Source of the DNA: CAZKMM01 sp964553915
GTDB taxonomy: Bacteria > RBG-13-61-14 > DRUE01
Length of the DNA stretch: 21,717 nucleotides
Reading direction: 5' to 3'
NCBI GenBank assembly: GCA_964553915.1
Contig: CAZKMM010000029.1
Coordinates: 1 to 21,717 of the forward strand
In this document: positions 16,204-21,717 of the stretch, piece after piece
How the letters are laid out: every line of letters begins with the position of its first letter
Numbering within the stretch: the stretch's first letter is position 1
Notes under the pieces: model-generated
Seen by the model: only the letters and a program-made list of their open reading frames with translations
Database searches by the model: none
What the model was told of the DNA's origin: nothing
Program-made: the position numbers and the translations under genes

Positions 16204-16555
16204 CCCGGCAGAATTAAGTATTCTTCTGGTTGATAATCCTCAGATTCAAAAGCTGAACCGCCTCTGGAGAAAAAAAGACCGTCCCACTGATGTTTTAGCG
16301 TTTGCTCAAAGGGAGGGAGAAGGAGCAGACCCTGCGGATCCGGTTCTGGGAGATATTGTTATTTCTGTGGAGCAAGCAAAAAAGCAGGCAGAGGCTCAGG
16401 GACATTCTCTAGAAAAAGAACTTGATATCCTTTTGATTCACGGCATCCTTCATCTGCTCGGTTATGAACACGAGCATGGAGGCAGACAAGCCAAGAAAAT
16501 GCGGGAAAAGGAAAAGGAGCTTTTAGAAAAGCTAGAGAAGGCAAATGAGAGATAA
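16112..16555 (+). CDS. ybeY: Endoribonuclease / rRNA maturation factor YbeY
   Basis: 147 residues from the ATG at 16112, close to the family norm of about 150. The N-terminus MVWIQNQQK and the segments ELSILLVDNPQIQKLN, RKKDRPTDVLAF and LGDIVISVEQAKKQA are typical. The metal site has H110, H114 and H120 (HGILHLLGYEH); the usual Asp before the third His is Glu here. YbeY is a zinc-dependent RNase in 16S rRNA 3'-end maturation and 70S ribosome quality control. An open frame continues upstream to 16007, but those residues look unlike YbeY and are overlap with pgpH. The start lies 92 nt inside pgpH; AAGGA is close upstream. The 3' end overlaps lnt by 11 nt. Confidence 0.93.
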   Translation: MVWIQNQQKCKVPLNQLRAKAKKLLKDLGVSPAELSILLVDNPQIQKLNRLWRKKDRPTDVLAFAQREGEGADPADPVLGDIVISVEQAKKQAEAQGHSLEKELDILLIHGILHLLGYEHEHGGRQAKKMREKEKELLEKLEKANER

Positions 16556-18149
16556 TTATAAAAAACTTTTTCAGCAGATATTTTTTGCTGGGCTGAGCGG
16601 GGTATTGCTTTTTCTTTCCTTTCCCCTTCCTCAGGGAATCAGTCTGGGCGGAATTGCCTGGGTCGGACTTTTCGGGCTTTTTCTTGCTCTGGAAGATTCT
16701 TCTCCTAAAAGAGCATTTTTGCTCGGTATTTTTTTTGGTCTGGTTAGCTGGCTGGGAATTCTTTACTGGATTCCCTATTGTATGACCACCTATGCCAGTA
16801 TGAGCGGTTTTCTGGCTGAGCTGGCTTTATTGCTCTTAGTTTTAATTCTTTCAGTTTATTCCGGATTTTTCTGCCTGGGATATGTCTGGTTTCGCGGGAG
16901 TTTGGAAAAAACTTCATTGAAATTTTCGGTTTTCTGGAAGGGGATTTTTGCTACTTGCTGGTGGGTGGTTCTGGAATATCTTCGCTCCTTTTTTCCTTTT
17001 GGAGGATTTTCCTGGACACTTCTGGGCTTGAGCCAGTATAAATTTTTAAGCCTGATCCAGATTGCAGACCTGGGCGGGATTTGGCTGGTCTCCGGGCTGG
17101 TGTTATTAGGTAATTATGTCTTTTTTGTGGTTTTTTTCTCCCGGGAAAAAATCGGAGAACGTGCTGGGGTATTTATCATTTTTTTGTTGATTCTGGCATT
17201 AAGCTTAATTTATGGAAGACTCCGGCTCCAACAAATAGATAAAAGCTTAAAAGATGAGCCAGCCTTGAAAATAGGAATTGTTCAGCCCAATATTGACCAG
17301 AGCATAAAATGGAGCCCAGAGTATTTCTGGGCAAGCATTTCCCTTCAGGAGAATTTAACCCGCAAACTTCTCAAAGAGCCCAAAGACCTGATTATCTGGC
17401 CTGAAGCCTCGGTCACCACTTATTTTAATTTAAGCTGGGAGCAGTCTCCTGCCCTGCGTAATGCTTTAAGCCAGTTTCCCTGTTATTTGCTTTTCGGAAG
17501 CATAAGCAAAGAGATAAAGAACGGGAAGAAAGCCTATTTTAACAGTGTTTACCTGCTTGCTCCTTATGGGGAAAAAATTCTGGGCAGGTATGACAAAATT
17601 CATCTGGTTCCTTTTGGAGAATATGTTCCGATGCGAAAGCTTTTATTCTGGGTAGATGCGATTGCCGGGGGTGCCACTGGCAATACCACTGCTGGAAAAG
17701 AGATAAAAGTGCTTGATGCGGGTAAATTTAAGATTGGCACCGTGATTTGTTATGAGCTGATCTTTCCGGAGCTGGTTCGGAAGTTTGTCAGGGAAGGTGC
17801 GGAGCTGATGAGCACGGTGACCAATGATGCCTGGTTTGGCACCACTTCTGCTCCTTATCAACATTTTGTCAATATGGTATTTCGGGCCGTGGAAAATCGG
17901 GTTTATTTTCTTCGCTCCGCTAATACCGGGGTGAGCGGGGTGGTTGACCCGGCAGGAAGAATCATTGCCCAGAGCCAGATTTTTCAGATAGAAACCATTT
18001 CCAGCCAGGTGCGGTTGGGACCGATTGGGGGGATAAGCATTTATACCCGATTTGGGGCTTGGTTTGCCTGGCTATGCCTGTTCTTGACTGCTCTTTTGGT
18101 TGCGATTATTCTAGCAAAAAGATTACTGGCAAAGGAGGAAGAAGGATGA
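16545..18149 (+). CDS. lnt: Apolipoprotein N-acyltransferase Lnt
   Basis: A 534-residue inner-membrane enzyme that adds the third acyl chain to lipoproteins. About six transmembrane helices fill the N-terminal 220 residues (FPFGGFSWTLLGLSQY at about 150-165 is a family motif). They are followed by a periplasmic nitrilase-like domain with the catalytic triad E287 (WPEAS), K351 (YDKIHLVPFGEY) and C402 (VICYE), and a last helix near 510-525. The triad spacing agrees with E. coli Lnt (E267, K335, C387). It supports an outer membrane with triacylated lipoproteins. GAGAAGG precedes the ATG, which lies within the last codons of ybeY; its stop overlaps the prfB start (ATGA). Confidence 0.95.
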   Translation: MRDNYKKLFQQIFFAGLSGVLLFLSFPLPQGISLGGIAWVGLFGLFLALEDSSPKRAFLLGIFFGLVSWLGILYWIPYCMTTYASMSGFLAELALLLLVLILSVYSGFFCLGYVWFRGSLEKTSLKFSVFWKGIFATCWWVVLEYLRSFFPFGGFSWTLLGLSQYKFLSLIQIADLGGIWLVSGLVLLGNYVFFVVFFSREKIGERAGVFIIFLLILALSLIYGRLRLQQIDKSLKDEPALKIGIVQPNIDQSIKWSPEYFWASISLQENLTRKLLKEPKDLIIWPEASVTTYFNLSWEQSPALRNALSQFPCYLLFGSISKEIKNGKKAYFNSVYLLAPYGEKILGRYDKIHLVPFGEYVPMRKLLFWVDAIAGGATGNTTAGKEIKVLDAGKFKIGTVICYELIFPELVRKFVREGAELMSTVTNDAWFGTTSAPYQHFVNMVFRAVENRVYFLRSANTGVSGVVDPAGRIIAQSQIFQIETISSQVRLGPIGGISIYTRFGAWFAWLCLFLTALLVAIILAKRLLAKEEEG

Positions 18150-19259
18150 TTTTGAGCGAGTATCAGGAGCGTGCGGAGCGACTTCAGGAGCAATTTAAAG
18201 AATTGAGAGGGTATCTTTGACCCGGCTGGGTGGGAAAAACGCCTTAAAGAATTAGAGGAAAAATTAAAAGATTCCCGGCTCTGGGAGAATGCGGAGGAGG
18301 CAAAAGAGGTAAATAAAGAGTTTTCCCGGTTGAAAGAGAAGCTGGAGCGATTTCAAGCTCTCAAGCAAAAAATAGAAGATATTCAAACCTTGATTGAACT
18401 GGCGGAAGAAGAAGGAGACCAAAGCCTGGAAGCAGAATTAAAGAAAGAGCTGGAATCTGCGGAACGAGAGCTGGAGCGCTGGCAGATAGAACAGCTTTTT
18501 TCCGGCGAGCATGATGAAAATGATGCGATTCTCTCCATCAATGCTGGTGCGGGCGGAACCGAGGCAATGGACTGGGCAGATATGCTCCTTCGGATGTATC
18601 TTCGCTACTGCCAGCGAATGGGATTTGAGACCCAGATTGTTGACCTTCAGCCCGGAGAGGAGGCGGGAATTAAATCCGCCACCATCACAGTAAAGGGAAA
18701 ATATGCTTACGGCTGGCTCCGCTCGGAAAGCGGGGTGCATCGGTTGGTGAGAATCAGTCCTTTTGATGCCAATCGGCGAAGGCATACCAGCTTTGCCGCG
18801 GTATTCGTAATGCCAGATATTGAGGAAGAGATAGATATTGAGGTTAAGCCAGAGGATTTAAAGATAGATTTTTTTCGGGCAAGCGGTCCCGGGGGTCAGC
18901 ATGTGAACAAAGCCAGCACCGCGGTGAGAATCACCCATCTTCCCACAGGAATAGTGGTTCAATGCCAGAATGAAAGGAGTCAGCATCAGAATCGGGCGAC
19001 CGCAATGAAGATTCTTAAAGCCCGACTTTACGAGCGGGAAAAACAGGCGAAGAAGGAAAAGATGGATAAAGAGTTTCATTCTCAGAAAAAAGAGATAGAA
19101 TGGGGAAGCCAGATTCGCAGTTATGTTCTTCACCCCTATCAGATGGTTAAAGATTTAAGAACTGGCTATGAGACCGGAGATGTCCAATCAGTGCTGGATG
19201 GCGAGCTGGAGCGGTTTGTCCTGGCATATTTGAAAAAGGAGGCAAGTGAGAGAAAGTGA
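18146..19259 (+). CDS. prfB: Peptide chain release factor 2, expressed by programmed +1 frameshift
   Basis: Translation starts at ATG 18146 (AAAGGAGG upstream) and reads 24 codons to an in-frame UGA at 18218-18220. A +1 shift at CUU-U gives ...RGYL then DPAGWEKR and continues to the TGA at 19257-19259, for a protein of about 370 residues, the normal RF2 length. The stop-recognition tripeptide SPF is at 204-206 and the peptidyl-hydrolysis motif GGQ at 249-251 (GPGGQHVNKASTAVRI). RF2 terminates at UGA and UAA, and the internal UGA lets RF2 level set its own synthesis. It overlaps the lnt stop and the lysS GTG start. The N-terminal part should not be left out, as a simple open-frame reading would do. 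Confidence 0.96.
18204..18221 (+). promoter_or_regulatory. RF2 programmed +1 frameshift site
   Basis: The bases GAGAGGGTATCTTTGAC contain the slippery CUU, the UGA stop followed by C (a weak termination context), and a Shine-Dalgarno-like AGAGGG three bases upstream of CUU. This is the same layout as in E. coli prfB (AGGGGGUAUCUUUGAC). High RF2 terminates at UGA; low RF2 lets the ribosome slip and make more. Confidence 0.95.
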
Positions 19260-20746
19260 GTGAAGAACGTTCTGAAATAATCATTAAGCGTTATGAAAAG
19301 ATTTCTAAAATCCGCCAGCGGGGCATTGACCCTTACAATAATCAGTTCAAGCCCAAAAATACTATTGGAGAGATTCGGGAGAAATATGATGGATATTCTG
19401 CTCAGCAGTTAGAGGGGATGGAGGAAGAATTTTCGGTTGCCGGGAGAATAATTCGCCTGAACTTGATGGGCAAGATAAATTTTCTCGGCTTGAGAGACCG
19501 CACTGGAGAAATTCAGCTTTACCTGAACCGAGGAGAGTTAGACGAAGACAAGCGCTGGCTTTTAAAACAGCTGGATGTGGGAGATATTATCGGGAGCTGG
19601 GGCAGACTTTTTCGCACCAAAACTGGAGAGCTGACCATTTATGGAAAAGATTTTGTGCTTTTAACCAAATCTATTCGTCCGCTTCCAGAAAAATGGCACG
19701 GACTTAAGGATGTAGAAGCCCGGTATCGCCAGCGGTATCTGGATTTAATTTCCAATCAAGAGGTGTGGAGGATTTTTCAGGTTCGGGCAGAGATTATTCG
19801 CCTGTTTAGAAAATTTCTGGAGGAGCGCGGCTTTGTGGAGCTGGAAACCCCGATTCTCCAATCCATTCCCGGCGGTGCTCTGGCAAGACCTTTTATTACT
19901 CATCATAATGCACTGGATATAGACCTTTATTTGAGGATTGCTCCGGAGCTTTTTCTCAAGCGTCTGGTAGTAGGAGGATTTGAGCGGGTATATGAGCTGG
20001 GAAGGTGTTTTCGGAATGAAGGAATAAGCACCTGGCATAATCCGGAATATACAATGCTGGAGTTTTATATGGCTTATGCGGATTTTGAGGATTTGATGGA
20101 GCTGACTGAGGAGATGATGGTTTATCTTTTAGAGCAAATTCACGGAAAGAGAAAAATCCCCTGGCAGGGGAAAGAGCTGGATTTTACCCCACCGTTCAAG
20201 CGGATTCGGATGGAAGATGCGGTTGCGGAAAAGCTGGGCTTGACTAAAGCAGAGATTCGCCAGGGTAGGGCTTTAAAAAACTGGCTAAAATCCCGGGGAA
20301 TTGAACTGGAAGAAAATGATGGCTGGGGCAAGGCTTTGATGGAGGCTTTTGAAGAGGCAGTGGAGTCGGAGCTGATTAATCCCACATTTATCACTCATTT
20401 TCCTGTAGAAGTTTCTCCTTTAAGCAGAAGAAATGAGCAGGACCCGGAGGTGGTTGACCGCTTTGAGCTAATTATTGCCGGGAAAGAGGTCGCCAACGCC
20501 TTCAGCGAGCTTAATGACCCTGCGGACCAGAGAACTAGGTTTGAGGAACAGGCTCGGGCTCGTGCCCGGGGAGATGAAGAAGCTCATCCAATTGATGAAG
20601 ATTTCATCAGGGCTCTGGAGGTGGGAATGCCTCCCTGCGCCGGGGAGGGCATTGGCATTGACCGGCTGACAATGCTTCTCACTGATTCTGCCAGCATTCG
20701 GGAAGTAATTCCTTTCCCGCTCCTCCGCCCGGAAGCAAAAGAATGA
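19256..20746 (+). CDS. lysS: Lysyl-tRNA synthetase, class II
   Basis: A 496-residue class II enzyme charging tRNA-Lys. An N-terminal OB fold for the anticodon (EFSVAGRIIRLNLMGKINFL, about 60-79) is followed by the catalytic domain with motif 1 (FLEERGFVELETPILQSIPGGA), motif 2 (FRNEGIST-HNPEYTMLEFYMAYAD) and motif 3 (GIGIDRLTMLLT near the C-terminus). The start is GTG at 19256, overlapping the prfB stop (GTGA), with AAGGAGG about 14 nt upstream, a rather long spacing. The prfB-lysS pair also occurs in E. coli. No clear terminator follows before the tRNA promoter. Confidence 0.96.
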   Translation: MSEERSEIIIKRYEKISKIRQRGIDPYNNQFKPKNTIGEIREKYDGYSAQQLEGMEEEFSVAGRIIRLNLMGKINFLGLRDRTGEIQLYLNRGELDEDKRWLLKQLDVGDIIGSWGRLFRTKTGELTIYGKDFVLLTKSIRPLPEKWHGLKDVEARYRQRYLDLISNQEVWRIFQVRAEIIRLFRKFLEERGFVELETPILQSIPGGALARPFITHHNALDIDLYLRIAPELFLKRLVVGGFERVYELGRCFRNEGISTWHNPEYTMLEFYMAYADFEDLMELTEEMMVYLLEQIHGKRKIPWQGKELDFTPPFKRIRMEDAVAEKLGLTKAEIRQGRALKNWLKSRGIELEENDGWGKALMEAFEEAVESELINPTFITHFPVEVSPLSRRNEQDPEVVDRFELIIAGKEVANAFSELNDPADQRTRFEEQARARARGDEEAHPIDEDFIRALEVGMPPCAGEGIGIDRLTMLLTDSASIREVIPFPLLRPEAKE

Positions 20747-20782
20747 TTTTTCTCCTATAGAAATCTGGTTTTAGCAAATTTC

Positions 20783-20810
20783 TTGACAGCCTCAAAAGAA
20801 AAATTAAAAT
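20783..20810 (+). promoter_or_regulatory. Sigma-70 type promoter of tRNA-Arg
   Basis: A perfect TTGACA (20783-20788), a 16-nt spacer and TAAAAT (20805-20810, five of six matches to TATAAT). The RNA would begin at about 20817, two or three bases before the mature tRNA 5' end. Confidence 0.75.
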
Positions 20811-20819
20811 AGCAAACAG

Positions 20820-20895
20820 GGGCGATTAGCTCAGTGGATAGAGCACTGGCCTCCGGAGCCAGGGGTCAGGGGTTCGAATCCCCTATCGCCCTCCA
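20820..20895 (+). tRNA. tRNA-Arg (anticodon CCG)
   Basis: A full cloverleaf: acceptor GGGCGAT/ATCGCCC, D stem GCTC/GAGC with A20 (an arginine identity base), anticodon stem CTGGC/GCCAG around the loop CTCCGGA (anticodon CCG, 20853-20855), and T stem AGGGG/CCCCT with loop TTCGAAT. CCA is encoded at 20893-20895. It reads CGG codons. The discriminator base 20892 is T, where bacterial tRNA-Arg usually has A or G. Confidence 0.95.
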
Positions 20896-20963
20896 TTTTA
20901 TTTCTCAGCCAAACTCTTTTCCCGTCTTTTGCCTTCTTGAAGAAAAAATTTTAAGCTGGTTTG

Positions 20964-21717
20964 ATGAAATCTAAAAAATGGCTGGGGCTTTGCCTGATTC
21001 TGATTCTATCCTTTCTTGCTTACTACCCTTGCTTAAAAGGAGAATTCTTGAGTGATGAGTATCTTTTGATTTTAGATAATCCCCGAATTCAATACCCTTC
21101 GGGCTTTAGAGATTTTTTTCTGGAAAAATTCTGGAGTGGGAAATTCCGCGGGATTTATTACCGCCCACTGGTACTTTTAAGTTATAGTTTTTGCTGGAAG
21201 CGGTTTAAAGATAATCCCTGGGGCTACCATCTTTTTAATCTCTTGGTTCATTTAGGAGTGGTTTTACTTTTCTTTTTTTTGGCTCAAAGGATTTTAGGAA
21301 AGCCGGCACTTCTTGCCAGTGCTATTTTTGCTTTTCATCCGGCTCACAGCGAGGCGGTTTGCTGGATACCAGCCCGCACTGACCTTTTAGCTGGATTTTT
21401 TGTGCTGTTCGCCTGGGTTTTATGGCTGAAAAGAGAAGAAAAACAGGGGCTTAAAAGAATAACGATTTATCTTGGGGTTGGACTTTTTTACCTTGCGGGG
21501 CTCTTTTCCAAAGAAATGGCAATAACCCTTCCAGCTTTTTTATTTATTTATGATTGGTGGCAGGAGCGAGAAAAAGGGTTGAAAAAGATTCTTAAAAAAG
21601 ATTGGATAGGATATATCATTTTCGGGCTGGTGATGATGATTTATTTGGTTCTTCGGGAACAGGCACTTTCTCGTCCAGGACCGCCTCCAGCAGTGAACTT
21701 TCTTGCCCAATTCCCCT
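20964..21717 (+). CDS. GT-C family membrane glycosyltransferase, TMTC/DUF1736-like (C-terminus outside window)
   Basis: An open frame of 251 codons from ATG 20964 to the window edge with no stop. It starts with a hydrophobic helix (about 5-17). An acidic loop (SDEYLLILDNPRIQ, about 23-36) matches the position of the catalytic acidic motif in GT-C enzymes. Then YYRPLVLLSY and NPWGYHLFNLLVHLGVVLLF, and FAFHPAHSEAVCWIPARTDLLAG (about 121-143) resemble bacterial relatives of TMTC O-mannosyltransferases, which often end in TPR repeats. Whether TPRs follow here cannot be seen. The Shine-Dalgarno is weak. It lies 68 bp after the tRNA. Substrate unknown. Confidence 0.75.
   Translation, partial: MKSKKWLGLCLILILSFLAYYPCLKGEFLSDEYLLILDNPRIQYPSGFRDFFLEKFWSGKFRGIYYRPLVLLSYSFCWKRFKDNPWGYHLFNLLVHLGVVLLFFFLAQRILGKPALLASAIFAFHPAHSEAVCWIPARTDLLAGFFVLFAWVLWLKREEKQGLKRITIYLGVGLFYLAGLFSKEMAITLPAFLFIYDWWQEREKGLKKILKKDWIGYIIFGLVMMIYLVLREQALSRPGPPPAVNFLAQFP

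Noticed and set aside
18146..18220. prfB as a pseudogene or assembly error because of an early stop.
   Set aside because: The stop sits in the classical RF2 frameshift signal and both frames match RF2 on either side.
20020..20060. Trp in LysRS motif 2 (GISTW then HNPEY) where many bacteria have Arg.
   Set aside because: That position varies among LysRS enzymes (eukaryotic ones differ too) and the flanking His and other motif residues are intact.

Overview
The window looks like a chromosome segment from a Gram-negative, moderately AT-rich bacterium. An outer membrane is implied by lnt (apolipoprotein N-acyltransferase) and by a set of type IV pilus minor pilins with a PilY1-type tip protein. 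Most genes have recognisable Shine-Dalgarno sites, the one tRNA encodes its CCA end, and prfB keeps the classical RF2 frameshift. The order phoH - pgpH - ybeY - lnt - prfB - lysS is, from memory, similar to that in Desulfobacterota-like genomes. I cannot name the organism; an uncultivated lineage is possible.

Region 1 (1-6765, minus strand) is a tight type IV pilus operon read right to left: pilV-like, pilW-like, pilX-like, then a very large pilY1-like gene that runs off the left edge. The 350 bp before it (6766-7115) holds no gene. It carries a good sigma-54 (-24/-12) promoter right before pilV and a perfect palindrome about 150 bp upstream, placed where an enhancer-binding activator would sit.

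Region 2 (7116-9379, minus strand) has a multi-pass membrane protein resembling a GT-C glycosyltransferase, coupled by a 4-bp overlap to rsmE, a 16S rRNA methyltransferase gene.

Region 3 (9475-12701, plus strand) is the least familiar part. It holds an unrecognised small protein, a long imperfect hairpin with a terminator-like end, a membrane protein with TPR-like and zinc-finger-like parts, and an immediately adjacent PATAN/DUF4388 protein with one membrane helix and a pilin-like tail.

Region 4 (12735-20746, plus strand) is a conserved housekeeping run: a hairpin leader, phoH, pgpH (cyclic-di-AMP phosphodiesterase family), ybeY (overlapping pgpH by 92 nt), lnt, prfB (with its +1 frameshift) and lysS. 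Most junctions overlap by 4 to 92 nt, so translational coupling is likely.

Region 5 (20783-21717, plus strand) has a tRNA-Arg(CCG) with its own sigma-70 promoter, then the start of a second GT-C type membrane glycosyltransferase that runs off the right edge.

I saw no IS elements, CRISPR array, phage genes or origin. The less ordinary signals are the sigma-54 control of the minor-pilin operon, the TPR/zinc and PATAN/pilin-tail pair, the long hairpin, and the pgpH/ybeY overlap.
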